From Haloferula rosea (GTDB lineage: Bacteria; Verrucomicrobiota; Verrucomicrobiia; Verrucomicrobiales; Akkermansiaceae): a stretch of DNA of 64,000 nucleotides. Positions 44,901-51,196 of this stretch are shown one piece after another. Each line of letters opens with the position of its first letter. Position 1 is the first letter of the stretch. Below the pieces are notes generated by a model. The model was given only the letters and a program-made list of their open reading frames with translations, did not search any database and had not been told where the DNA came from. The DNA lies in assembly GCF_016595525.1 (NCBI RefSeq), contig NZ_JAENII010000004.1:186001-250000 (forward strand). Reading direction: 5' to 3'. A program made the translations under genes and the position numbers.

Positions 44901-45309
44901 CGAGCTCTTTGTTGATCGGCCATGCCTTCTCACTGATTCGTGGGGTGGGTCCTTTGTCGCTGGAAATGGAGAAGTCCCAGAAGCGCTCGTTGATGCCGAA
45001 GATGTCGGTCTGGCCGATGGTCCGTCCGGTGGGCTCGCTGACCTGACCTTGGATCTGGAGGACGGGGGCGGTGTCCTTTCCCACTTCGCTTGCGAGCTCG
45101 GCGAGGAACAGGTTCTCGCCGCCGACGAGGACGTTGCGTGTCTTGCCGATGCGTTCTTCGGCGATCTGGCGCAAGGTGGACTTCACTGAGTCCCCGGCGA
45201 AGAGCGCACCGAGCAGCACCATGGTTCCCAGCGCGGAGCCGAGCAGGACGCCGAGGTAGCCGGTGCGGTGGTGCTTGAGCCCGCGGAGGATGAATTGGAG
45301 TGAGTTCAT
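41932..45309 (-). CDS. FtsX-like ABC transporter permease (fused, 1125 residues) containing repeat-derived linkers
   Basis: One N-terminal helix (GYLGVLLGSALGTMVLLGALFAG), a large extracytoplasmic domain (~45-480), then helices at ~485-520, ~560-600 and ~620-690. A second periplasmic domain follows after VAIGTLASAIFLVISVTSF (~765). The C-terminal helices include NVLGGLGVILGSAGLGLVTARNLAERKDEFAML, the FtsX/MacB signature. It pairs with the ATPase encoded next to it and should move or extract lipids or hydrophobic molecules (LolCE/MacB superfamily). Odd: residues ~708-745 are a low-complexity linker encoded by a composite repeat element, and residues ~882-890 read RELQLAPE from a second repeat; both are described separately. 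Confidence 0.88.
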   Translation of the reverse strand: MNSLQFILRGLKHHRTGYLGVLLGSALGTMVLLGALFAGDSVKSTLRQIAEERIGKTRNVLVGGENLFLAELASEVGKDTAPVLQIQGQVSEPTGRTIGQTDIFGINERFWDFSISSDKGPTPRISEKAWPINKELADSLDLGVGDTLIVRLRKPSLVTGDVPLADNDDEIITLRGEVSHILEDGEMGRFSLAQSQLNTPKVFLPLPALAEAMEQLPARANLLLSRDPIDPATFEKRVRSSMSLADYGLSIVDAPENGHLAIRSERIFLSPTLEAKIRATFPRVRPTLTYLVNTLAANERETPYSMVTGADPTLATFVPDDLKDDEIALSSWEAEDLAAQPGDTVRISYYVLGKNNRLTEEHAEFTVRHIYPLEGAAADKQWTPDFPGITEAETNADWSSGLPLDMKRIRDKDETYWDNHRGTPKAFITHSAAAKLWQNRWGSATGLRSAVWDIPQEQIETKLLNVFEPLDAGLHTRDIASESTAAASSPVDIASLFLSMSFFLIVAAVALTAMLFRFNIEQRNTESGLLTAVGIPAKKILRWRLGEGLVMVTLGALLGAVLAFAYTRGLLLFLEKIWNSGGERLFQFHASPASIAGGVIGFVILMMATIWLVTRKQGKRSASLRLTSGSEEIPPTSHRKRPRLIALIFALIGIGSLAASSQLGPSSAFFLSGFCFLIAGLALWKSVFQLTSRPKSSNHGPTPEPEHQPDRGLQSAPPSKPPNNAAQPSNPSLSTSHFSLSTPAQLAKTNLARRPTRSLVAIGTLASAIFLVISVTSFQKHGAGEWQDPTSGTGGYGVWIETASPLIRQASGQFEFESDDINTLLPVRVGTGDDASCFNLNSVAKPRLLAVDTTQLEGRFSIKSTAEGIEPSWAALRNTPSPSDRELQLAPESEQAIPLRAFIDETTLLWVLKKKPGDLIEYTDEFGTPFTVEIAGTLTESVFQGSFIIDEAAFVKRYPSSPGYRIFLATTSKAPAEARADLQRSLTDLGATISPTAERIAAFHSVENTYISIFNVLGGLGVILGSAGLGLVTARNLAERKDEFAMLHTIGISRRITRSIITREVRSLILAALLIGLIAALISILPSLPQQPAPGITLAWIAGLALLTTACATLSAWLAYRSQRN
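42634..42666. repeat. Coding palindromic repeat A, copy 1 (in the permease gene)
   Basis: The core GCGAGCTGAAGCTCGC (7-bp stem) is flanked by CTCCGGG and GGTCCGATGG. Read on the minus strand in the permease frame as SDRELQLAPES. Identical in core and flanks to copies 2 and 3 (50449-50478, 61282-61314). Confidence 0.85.
43071..43190. repeat. Composite repeat element R1 inside the permease gene
   Basis: Module order on the plus strand: hairpin CCAGC-TGC-GCTGG (43071-43083), an AGTG/AAGT-rich tract (43084-43117), GGCTGCGCTGCG, a GGTGGCTTGGATGG tract, then the hairpin GCGGACT-GA-AGTCCGC (43163-43178) with GGTCCGG. The same order is found in R2, R5 and R6. It is translated as a Pro/Ser/Asn-rich linker that includes AAQPSNPSLSTSHFSLSTPAQ-type sequence. 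Confidence 0.8.
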
Positions 45310-45310
45310 G

Positions 45311-45400
45311 TGGTCCGCTTCGCGGGAGTGGCGAGTGAGAAGTAGAAAGCGAAAAGTGGGACGCTGGGCGGCTGCGCCGCCGGGTCTTGGGTGGCTCTGA
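45311..45400. repeat. Composite repeat element R2 in the permease leader
   Basis: The hairpin CCGC-TTC-GCGG (45315-45325) lies 5 nt from the permease ATG. It is followed by GAGTGGCGAGTGAGAAGTAG and further AAGT units, then GGCGGCTGCGCCGCC and a GGGTGGCTCTG tract. No Shine-Dalgarno motif is seen between hairpin and ATG. The rest of the 174-nt gap to the ATPase gene holds nothing recognisable. Confidence 0.75.
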
Positions 45401-45483
45401 TGTCGCTGCTTTGAGGGCTCATCACTGTCCAGAAATTCATGGGGTCGGTGGGTTGGCTCGAAAGCGGTGTCGACGTTCGTCCC

Positions 45484-46167
45484 TCACTTTGCCATCGCAC
45501 TCCAAAGGGCTCCGTCGCGGAGCTCGAGGGTCCGGCCGATACGGTGGGCGAGGGCGTGGTTGTGGGTGACCACGAGGAGGGTGGTTTTCTGGTCCTGATT
45601 CAGCTCGAGCAGGAGGTCGGCGATGGTGTCGGTGGAGGCGGGGTCGAGCGATCCGGTGGGTTCGTCGGCAAGGACGAGCTTGGGCTGATTGACGAGGGCG
45701 CGTGCGACGGCGGTGCGCAGCTTTTCTCCGCCGGAAAGTTGCCATGGGAGGTGGTTGAGGCGGTGGCCAAGTCCGACTTTCTCGAGCAGGTCACGGGCGC
45801 GGTCGGTGGTGTCGCTTTCGGACTCCTGCCAGTCGCCGGCGAGGCGGGGCACGAGCACGTTCTCGAGCACGCTGAGCTGGGGCAGCAGGTAGTGCTGCTG
45901 GAAGACGAAGCCGAGCGAGTGGTTGCGGAAGTGGGTGGCTTCCTCGTCGCTGAGTTCAGCGATTTTCTGGCCACCGATGTCGATGGAACCTGAGGTCGGT
46001 CGGTCGAGAGCGCCGAGGAGGTTGAGCAGGGTCGTCTTGCCGCAGCCGGATGGGCCGGTGATGGCGGCGGCTTCGCCGTCGGCGAGTTCGAGCGAGAGGC
46101 CTTTCAGCACTTCGACGGTTTCGCCGGGTGTTTCGTAGGACTTGGAAATCTGTTGGGCGGAGATCAT
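45484..46167 (-). CDS. ABC transporter ATPase of the LolD/MacB type
   Basis: ATG at 46167 gives 227 residues (MISAQQISKSYET). A further ATG at 46185 is in frame but lies in a palindromic repeat (coding MLQPHA). Walker A ITGPSGCGKTTLLN, Q-loop VFQQHYLLPQL, signature WQLSGGEK, Walker B KLVLADEPTGSLD and H-loop VVTHNHAL are all intact. It energises the adjacent FtsX-like permease. The LolD/MacB subfamily does not import solutes but performs mechanical work on lipids, peptides or periplasmic partners. Confidence 0.93.
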   Translation of the reverse strand: MISAQQISKSYETPGETVEVLKGLSLELADGEAAAITGPSGCGKTTLLNLLGALDRPTSGSIDIGGQKIAELSDEEATHFRNHSLGFVFQQHYLLPQLSVLENVLVPRLAGDWQESESDTTDRARDLLEKVGLGHRLNHLPWQLSGGEKLRTAVARALVNQPKLVLADEPTGSLDPASTDTIADLLLELNQDQKTTLLVVTHNHALAHRIGRTLELRDGALWSAMAK

Positions 46168-46176
46168 GGCATGTGG

Positions 46177-46283
46177 CTGGAGCATCTTGCTCCAGTAGGT
46201 GTGCGGACCATCTTGGTCCGTCTGTATTTGGCACCGGAGCGGGACGCTCCGGCCACTGACTGGAGCAGGATGCTCCAGTCACG
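46177..46283. repeat. Cluster of four palindromic repeats (family C)
   Basis: Four inverted repeats in 107 bp: CTGGAGCATCTTGCTCCAG (46177-46195), CGGACCATCTTGGTCCG (46204-46220), CCGGAGCGGGACGCTCCGG (46234-46252) and CTGGAGCAGGATGCTCCAG (46260-46278). They share a 7-8-bp stem and a 3-nt central spacer of related sequence and fill the whole gap between the adenylating enzyme and the ATPase. Two more copies are at 59060-59078 and 59086-59104. Confidence 0.85.
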
Positions 46284-47492
46284 CTATTTGATGATGGTCC
46301 AGCGCTTGGCTTTGACTTCGAAGGTAGGAAGGGATCCGGCGGGCGCAAGGGTGACGGGAATGCGCAGGCTGAAAGTGGAGCGCAGGCGTTGTTGAAGCTC
46401 GGTGATGGTTTTTTCCGGGCCTTCCGCGGAGATCCGAAGTTCGGGTAGGGCGGTGCGCTGGTCGACTTCGACCTGGTACTCGCCGATCCTTTCGACGGAG
46501 CGGACGACGGCATCGATGGCGCTGGGGTGGATGTTGATGCCACGGATGACGACCATGTCGTCGCAGCGGGCGAGCACGCCCCCTTCGAGGGCGAAGTGTT
46601 CGCCGTGCGGGACGGGCTTCACCAGATCGCCGGTGCGATAGCGGAGAAGCGGGGAACCATGGCGACCGAGGGTGGTGAGCACCAGTTCACCGGTTTCGCC
46701 TGCGGCGACCGGCTGACCGGTGTCGGGGTCGATGACCTCGCAGAAGTACGACTCATGGCGTAGTAGAAGCAGGTCCGGGTCGGATTCGGAGCTGACGGAA
46801 ACCGGGCCGATTTCGGTCATACCATGGTGGTCGTAGACGCGGGCGTGCCAGGCGGCTTCGATCCTTGCCCGCACTTCGGGGATGCTGCCGCCGGGTTCTC
46901 CACAGGTGATGACTTTCTCAACGCCCAGCGAGTTGACGGGCATGCCGGTCTTCTCGCCGACCTCGGCGAGGCGCAGGGCGTAGGTGGGCGTGCAGCAGAG
47001 GATGGTCGACTGCGATCTTTTCAGCAAATGGAGCCGATCTTCCGACGAGAGCCCGCCGCCGGGCACGGCACGCACGCCCATGCGGGTGGCGGCTTCGAAG
47101 CCGGCCCAGAAACCGAGAAAGGGGCCGAAGGAGAAGGGGAAGAAGGCGGTGTCGCCCGGGTTGACCCCGGCGCCGCGCCAGACCCATTCCCAGTTGTCGA
47201 GGATCCACGTCCAGTTGTCGGCATCATCGAGCCAGATCAGCGGCTTTCCCCGGGTGCCGCTGGTCTGATGGTAGCGGTGGTAGGTCTCGAGCGGGAAGCT
47301 GTGGGTGGTGCCGTAGGGCGGGTGGGCTTCGTGGTCGGCGGCGAGCTCGTCCTTGGTGGTGAAGGGAACCGAGCGACTGAACTCTTCGAGGCTCTCGAAG
47401 GGGCCACACTCGCCGAGCTTGGCGGCGTAGAAGCGGTTCGCCGGCAGGATGGCGGCGAGGAGTTCGTTGAGCTGGGTGAGCTGGGTGGACAT
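46284..47492 (-). CDS. PaaK-like adenylate-forming enzyme (phenylacetate-CoA ligase family)
   Basis: 402 residues. The nucleotide loop is YHQTSGTRGKPLIW; further motifs are YDHHGMTEIGP and LLRYRTGDLVKP. A C-terminal AMP-binding_C_2-like domain includes VVIRGINIHPSAIDAVV and ends LPTFEVKAKRW with the catalytic-type lysine. The family activates aryl or short acyl carboxylic acids as AMP esters and usually transfers them to CoA. It shares a block with a chorismate-lyase-like protein, a thioesterase and an aldehyde dehydrogenase, so an aromatic acid such as 4-hydroxybenzoate is a candidate substrate (inference). Repeat R3 ends 7 nt before its ATG. Confidence 0.88.
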   Translation of the reverse strand: MSTQLTQLNELLAAILPANRFYAAKLGECGPFESLEEFSRSVPFTTKDELAADHEAHPPYGTTHSFPLETYHRYHQTSGTRGKPLIWLDDADNWTWILDNWEWVWRGAGVNPGDTAFFPFSFGPFLGFWAGFEAATRMGVRAVPGGGLSSEDRLHLLKRSQSTILCCTPTYALRLAEVGEKTGMPVNSLGVEKVITCGEPGGSIPEVRARIEAAWHARVYDHHGMTEIGPVSVSSESDPDLLLLRHESYFCEVIDPDTGQPVAAGETGELVLTTLGRHGSPLLRYRTGDLVKPVPHGEHFALEGGVLARCDDMVVIRGINIHPSAIDAVVRSVERIGEYQVEVDQRTALPELRISAEGPEKTITELQQRLRSTFSLRIPVTLAPAGSLPTFEVKAKRWTIIK

Positions 47493-47540
47493 GGCCGCCT
47501 TCGTCGAAGTGCCGAGTGGAAAGTAAAAGGTAGGAAGTGC
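47493..47540. repeat. Partial composite repeat R3 in the adenylating-enzyme leader
   Basis: TTCGTCGAA palindrome (47500-47508) 7 nt from the ATG, then GTGCCGAGTGGAAAGTAAAAG and AAGTGCC. Only the first two modules of the composite element are present, filling the 48-nt gap between two genes. Confidence 0.65.
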
Positions 47541-48095
47541 CTATTGCTTGGCTGACGCCTCGATGGCAGGTGCCGGCTTTGCCGGAGGTGCTGGCGCGGG
47601 CTTGAACTTGGTGGCCATGAAGCCACCGGCTGCAGCCATCAGGATGCCGATGTAGAAGGGAACCGGGATGGCCGAGAAACCGCCCTTGGGTGGGTGCATC
47701 ATGATGCCGACGACGGCATTCACGATCGGAGCTCCGGCGAAGATGGTCGACATGACGAGCACGGCGACGACCCCGGGGTTGATGCCGGCCTTCGCACCCG
47801 AGCCCATGGCGACGAGGACGAAGAAGGCGCCGACGGCACCGAGCACGCCGGCGAAGAGGGAGAGCCACATGCCTTTGGCGGGCATTGCCCAATCGGTACC
47901 CTTCATGAGCAGGATGGCGAGTGGCGCGAGCACGGCGATGAGGAAGTAGGCGATGCCGACGAAGAGGAAGGCCTTGTAACGGCCGAGTTCCTTGTCCGCC
48001 ATGCCGACCTGACCCTGGTGAAGGAAGATGCCGTAGAGGCCCCAGCAGGCGACGGTGATGAGTGCGAAGTAGAGCCAGTTCATGTTTTTGGTCAT
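47541..48095 (-). CDS. Half-size EamA/DMT-type membrane protein
   Basis: 184 residues with five hydrophobic segments, starting NWLYFALITVACWGLYGIFLHQG. The second helix is AFLFVGIAYFLIAVLAPLAILL; later ones include LFAGVLGAVGAFFVLVAM and VAVLVMSTIFAGAPIVNAVVG. The pattern resembles the N-terminal half of drug/metabolite transporters (EamA). The C-terminal tail (KPAPAPPAKPAPAIEASAKQ) is Pro/Ala-rich and cytoplasmic. Half-size members work as dimers. It probably exports a metabolite of this cluster, which is a guess from position. A family B palindrome is 13 nt upstream of its ATG. Confidence 0.75.
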   Translation of the reverse strand: MTKNMNWLYFALITVACWGLYGIFLHQGQVGMADKELGRYKAFLFVGIAYFLIAVLAPLAILLMKGTDWAMPAKGMWLSLFAGVLGAVGAFFVLVAMGSGAKAGINPGVVAVLVMSTIFAGAPIVNAVVGIMMHPPKGGFSAIPVPFYIGILMAAAGGFMATKFKPAPAPPAKPAPAIEASAKQ

Positions 48096-48103
48096 TGGAA
48101 TTT

Positions 48104-48131
48104 GGAGTGCGGTGGCTTGCCACCGCTTTCG
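48104..48131. repeat. Palindromic repeat B, copy 1
   Basis: GGAGTGCGGTGGCTTGCCACCGCTTT-type unit. The core is an 8-bp stem GCGGTGGC-TT-GCCACCGC. It stands just upstream of the DMT gene on the minus strand. Copy 2 at 48431-48459 is in the opposite orientation. Confidence 0.85.
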
Positions 48132-48180
48132 TGCTAGAGGTGATGAATGATGGGAGAAGGATTAGGCGGATTGGGAAGGG

Positions 48181-48387
48181 TCAGGAAACACCAAGTTGTT
48201 GGAGTGCCACTACGGCTTGTTCATACTGTTGGCTGTCGAGGACCCAGAGTTCCGGGCAATCAGGATCGGTGGACCAGGTGCCTTCGGTGAATTGGTTCTT
48301 CAGCATGGTCTCGATTCCTAGCGTCTCGAGATGGGATTGGTAGAGCCCGATGATTTCAGAACGATGGCTTTTGTAGAGCATTCTCAT
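48181..48387 (-). CDS. DUF2007-like small protein
   Basis: ATG at 48387 gives 68 residues (MRMLYKSHRSEIIGLYQS...). The longer in-frame start at 48465 would translate repeat B as MIWSAVACHRFAS and is rejected. The pattern (SHRSEIIGLYQSHLETLGIETMLKNQ, then PELWVLDSQQYEQAVVALQQL) matches the putative signal-transducing DUF2007 fold, a ferredoxin-like domain that also resembles PII T-loop proteins. Role unknown. It is bracketed by inverted copies of repeat B. Confidence 0.75.
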   Translation of the reverse strand: MRMLYKSHRSEIIGLYQSHLETLGIETMLKNQFTEGTWSTDPDCPELWVLDSQQYEQAVVALQQLGVS

Positions 48388-48430
48388 GGGCGTGACGGTG
48401 AATGGCTGGGTGGACTGCTGGAGGTAGCTC

Positions 48431-48459
48431 GCAAAGCGGTGGCAAGCCACCGCACTCCA
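48431..48459. repeat. Palindromic repeat B, copy 2 (inverted relative to copy 1)
   Basis: GCAAAGCGGTGGCAAGCCACCGCACTCC, the reverse complement of copy 1 within the core and flank. It ends 2 nt before the thioesterase stop codon. Confidence 0.85.
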
Positions 48460-48461
48460 AA

Positions 48462-48878
48462 TCACTTCAAGTCATCGAGTTTCTCTTTGAGTTCGCCGGG
48501 AAGCGGGACGGCCTTGATGCCGTCCTCGGTCATGGCGACGTGGGCGACGGAGAGTCGTCCTTCGGCGACGAGGGTGTCGCCCTTGGTGATGTCGAAGCGG
48601 TAGCGCACGGAGCGGTTGCGGACTTCTTCGACGAAGAGGCTCACGGTGAGTTCGTCACCGAAGCGGGCGGGGGCGCGGTAGTCGCAGGTGGCATTGACGC
48701 GGGGCCAACCGGTTTCGAGGCCTTCCACCACACCGTGAAGTTCGTGGTCGAGAGTACGCAGGAAGTCGTGTTCGCAGGCCTCCATGAAGCGGAAGAAGTT
48801 CGTGAAGTGCACGATCCCGGCCATGTCGGTTTCGTAGAATTCGACGCGGCGTTTGATCTGGTGGGCGGGTGTGGACAT
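48462..48878 (-). CDS. Hotdog-fold acyl-CoA thioesterase (4HBT/YbgC-like)
   Basis: 138 residues. VEFYETDMAGIVHFTNFFRFMEACEHDFLR has the D-x-x-x-x-V-H-x-x-x-x-x-x-x-E pattern with the catalytic aspartate in ETDMAGIVHF. The rest is the usual beta sheet: VNATCDYRAPARFGDELTVSLFV, RYRFDI, and GRLSVAHVAM. It hydrolyses acyl- or aroyl-CoA in the cytoplasm; the 4-hydroxybenzoyl-CoA thioesterase branch has the same motif. Within this block it could release the product of the PaaK-like enzyme. A 40-codon membrane-protein gene precedes it by 9 nt. Confidence 0.9.
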   Translation of the reverse strand: MSTPAHQIKRRVEFYETDMAGIVHFTNFFRFMEACEHDFLRTLDHELHGVVEGLETGWPRVNATCDYRAPARFGDELTVSLFVEEVRNRSVRYRFDITKGDTLVAEGRLSVAHVAMTEDGIKAVPLPGELKEKLDDLK

Positions 48879-48887
48879 GGAGGCGGG

Positions 48888-49010
48888 TCAGAAGAAGTTG
48901 AGGAGGTGAAGGACCCCGGCGATGACGAATGGAGCCGCGATCCAGGTCACCCCGATGGGGAGGTCCCAGTTGGGCGGGTCATTCTTCAGGGCGGGTTTTC
49001 GTTTGGCCAT
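48888..49010 (-). CDS. 40-residue single-span membrane protein
   Basis: Short gene: MAKRKPALKNDPPNWDLPIG followed by a hydrophobic helix, VTWIAAPFVIAGVLHLLNFF, and a stop. The basic N-terminus predicts an N-in orientation. It starts 7 nt after the PIN gene stop and ends 9 nt before the thioesterase start, so coding is likely. I know no family for it. Small anchors of this type often belong to a neighbouring enzyme or transporter. Confidence 0.6.
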   Translation of the reverse strand: MAKRKPALKNDPPNWDLPIGVTWIAAPFVIAGVLHLLNFF

Positions 49011-49017
49011 GGGAAAC

Positions 49018-49440
49018 TCATGATTGTGACCAAGGAGCAAGCACCGGGACCATGCGGCGGTTGCTCAGGCGGTAGACTCGGAAGTCTGAGTCGACGGTCC
49101 AGACTTTCGTCTCGCGGTGGGTTTCCACCATGTCGACGAGACAAGCGTCTGCAAAGTCCATTGGGGTGTCTTCATACTTCTGCAATAGCTTTGCCACCCG
49201 ATCCAGTGGCTCTTCGGCCGGCCGTTGTAAGGTGAAGCCGCCACCAGCCATCATCTTGAGCAGCACACGTTTCCCGGGTGTGAAGCGCCGAAGGAGGAAG
49301 AAAGCTTCGCAAAGCACGGCGTCGCAGGTCAGGAGGGGGGGGTCGAGGGCCTTGAAGCATTCCTTGGCCCAGGCGTGGTGGGCATCGGATGGGTTGAGCA
49401 GCGCGACGATGGGGCCTGTATCGGCGATCAGCGAGTTCAT
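49018..49440 (-). CDS. PIN-domain ribonuclease toxin (VapC-like)
   Basis: ATG at 49440 (longer frame rejected because it overlaps the antitoxin) gives 140 residues. The PIN acidic residues are visible: LIADTGPIVALL (first Asp), AVLCEAFFLL (Glu), DFADACLVDM (Asp) and TVDSDF (last Asp). VapC toxins cleave tRNA or rRNA. Its start overlaps the stop of the upstream RHH gene (ATGA), the usual arrangement of an antitoxin-toxin pair. Confidence 0.88.
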   Translation of the reverse strand: MNSLIADTGPIVALLNPSDAHHAWAKECFKALDPPLLTCDAVLCEAFFLLRRFTPGKRVLLKMMAGGGFTLQRPAEEPLDRVAKLLQKYEDTPMDFADACLVDMVETHRETKVWTVDSDFRVYRLSNRRMVPVLAPWSQS

Positions 49441-49697
49441 GATTCGCCAAAGCCTTCCATGTGCTCTTTGTTGGTTGAGAGATCGGTGATCCCGCTGCCA
49501 TCGCCGGCCCATAGCTGTTCCAAGTCCTTGGCGAACAGTTCGTAGCAAGAGGGGCGCTCTGAATCTCCGGTCTCCGACAGGACTTTGTGCAGGCCTTCCC
49601 GGATCAGTTCCGAGATCGGGACATTCCTTGCCGCGGCGAGCACCTTCAACCGCGCCTTGTCTTCAGACGACACCTTGATGGAAAGAGTCTCAGCCAT
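49437..49697 (-). CDS. Ribbon-helix-helix antitoxin
   Basis: 86 residues. The N-terminal part ETLSIKVSSEDKARLKVLAAARNVPISELIREGLHKVL is a ribbon-helix-helix DNA-binding domain. The C-terminal tail (ELFAKDLEQLWAGDGSGITD) would wrap the toxin. It overlaps the PIN gene by 4 nt. The pair is probably autoregulated through its promoter before 49697. Confidence 0.85.
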   Translation of the reverse strand: MAETLSIKVSSEDKARLKVLAAARNVPISELIREGLHKVLSETGDSERPSCYELFAKDLEQLWAGDGSGITDLSTNKEHMEGFGES

Positions 49698-49727
49698 GAT
49701 CGGATGGTAGTTTCAAAATGGCAGAAG

Positions 49728-51167
49728 TCAACTACCCGGGTCGACGAGGGGTTCGGCGAGGGCGAGGAAGCGGTCGCGCATGGCTTCGACGCTGTAATAT
49801 TCGTTGGCGGCGCGTCGCCCGTTGGTGCCGAGGCGCTCGAGTTCGTCGGGCTGGGAGAGCAATTCGTTCCATGCCTCTGCCAGTGCCACGGGTTGGTTTG
49901 GCTCGACCAGGCGTCCGGCCTCGCTTTGTGCGATGATTTCGCGGAAGGAGGAGCCGTCGGGTTGGACGACGGGGATGCCCGCGGCGAGGGCTTCGATAAG
50001 ATAAAGGCCAAAGGCTTCGGGGTAGGTGGCGGGCACGCTGAAAACCGTGAAGCCGTGGAGGATCTGCTGCTTCTCCTCAAGCGAGACATTGGGCGACCAG
50101 GTGACCTGATCGGTGAGGCCGGCGTCGGCGAGTTGTCGCTTCAGATCGGCGACCAGCTTTTCGTCGCCGGCGGTTACGGCACCGGCGATGTGCAGGCGGG
50201 CGTCCGGGTGGTCGAGTTTCTTGCGCAGGTGAATGAAGGCTTCGACGAGGTGGTGGACGCCTTTTTCGCGGATCATGCGGGCGAAGTAGCCGATGACGGG
50301 CCGCTTCGCGTCGGTGCCGAGTGCCCCGCCGTCGCCCTCCGGGCCATGGCGGGCAGGCGAGTGATCCTCCTTCGCCGAGGCTTCGGCGGACGGGGAGGTG
50401 GAAAGAGGGGGCTCTGGCGGCAGCGCGGCGTGGCTGGGTGGCGGGGGTTCCGGGGCGAGCTGAAGCTCGCGGTCCGATTGAAGTGGGGCGACGCCGTTGG
50501 GAAGGACCTCGATGGCTTGGTGGGGGAGATCGAGTCGGCAACGCATCAGGTCGGCGTAGAAGCGACTTGGCGAGATGAGCAGGTCGGCGTCGGGGAGACG
50601 TGCTGTTAGTTCGTTCCAGCAATCCGTCTTGTAGGGCTCCGGCAGGCCGTCGAGGAAGCTGTCCTCGCCCTGAAAGGAGCAGATGATCTTCACGTCGAGG
50701 TGCTGGCGCAGTGTGCGGATCATGCCGGCCTGCAAGGCGGTGCCGAGCACGAGGATGTCGGGGTTCTCGCGGGCGAGCCAGTCGATGAGTTGCTGCATTT
50801 CCTGGCCGAAGGGGCTGTCCTCGATGCGCAGCATCTCGAGGGCCATTTCGCCATGGTCGCGCGCCGAAGTCATGTGACTGCGTTTGGCGGCGGAGCGCAG
50901 GAGTGAGGTGTTGTTGAGCAGCTTGTGGAGAAAGCGGGGAAGCTGGAGTCTGGGCAGCTTCTGTTGGAGGAAGACATTGATGCCGCCGAAGAAGATCGGG
51001 CTGCCGGCGGTGGGGAGTTGCTCCTCATCGAGCTGCAGCGGGAGATACATCGGCAGCAGGGACACCTCATGTCCGGCGGCGTGCAGCGACTTGGCAAGGG
51101 CGTTGTCGCGCATGCAGGCGCCACAGTAGTAGCTGCCGGTGCCGGGAGTGAGGATGGCGATGTTCAC
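49728..51167 (-). CDS. Glycosyltransferase family 4-like, with a repeat-encoded interdomain linker
   Basis: 479 residues, no membrane helix. The N-terminal domain starts MNIAILTPGTGSYYCGACMRDNALAKSLHAAGHEVSLLPMY, the acceptor side of a GT-B fold. The C-terminal domain starts VIGYFARMIREKGVHHLVEAF and has the donor-site motif PATYPEAFGLYLIEALAAGIPVVQPDGSSFREI, with the E-x7-E of GT4. It transfers a sugar from a nucleotide donor to an unknown acceptor. Residues ~230-290, between the two domains, are low-complexity and encoded by repeat copies (RELQLAPE, AALPPEPPLSTSPSAEASAKE). GT4 proteins do not need such a linker. Confidence 0.88.
   Translation of the reverse strand: MNIAILTPGTGSYYCGACMRDNALAKSLHAAGHEVSLLPMYLPLQLDEEQLPTAGSPIFFGGINVFLQQKLPRLQLPRFLHKLLNNTSLLRSAAKRSHMTSARDHGEMALEMLRIEDSPFGQEMQQLIDWLARENPDILVLGTALQAGMIRTLRQHLDVKIICSFQGEDSFLDGLPEPYKTDCWNELTARLPDADLLISPSRFYADLMRCRLDLPHQAIEVLPNGVAPLQSDRELQLAPEPPPPSHAALPPEPPLSTSPSAEASAKEDHSPARHGPEGDGGALGTDAKRPVIGYFARMIREKGVHHLVEAFIHLRKKLDHPDARLHIAGAVTAGDEKLVADLKRQLADAGLTDQVTWSPNVSLEEKQQILHGFTVFSVPATYPEAFGLYLIEALAAGIPVVQPDGSSFREIIAQSEAGRLVEPNQPVALAEAWNELLSQPDELERLGTNGRRAANEYYSVEAMRDRFLALAEPLVDPGS
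50290..50480. repeat. Composite repeat element R6 inside the glycosyltransferase gene
   Basis: Same module order as R1 and R5, more diverged. Near 50308-50340 are a GCCGCTTCGCGTCGG hairpin and GTGCCGAGTG. Then follow CGCCGAGGCTTCGGCG (palindrome, 50372-50391 region), GGAGGTGGAAAGAGG, GGCGGCAGCGCGGCG, TGGCTGGGTGG and repeat A. Repeat A copy 2 occupies 50449-50478 (TCCGGGGCGAGCTGAAGCTC, then GCGGTCCGAT) and is translated SDRELQLAPEP. Confidence 0.75.
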
Positions 51168-51196
51168 TGAACGAGGAGTGTGCTGGGTTTCAGTGT

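Noticed and set aside
47224-48123. 299-codon minus-strand frame over the adenylating-enzyme and DMT genes
   Set aside because: It runs across two better-supported genes in another frame and is Arg/His-rich shadow sequence.
48388-48465. Extended start of the DUF2007-like protein
   Set aside because: The extra residues (SAVACHRF) are a translation of palindromic repeat B, also found as untranslated leader elsewhere.
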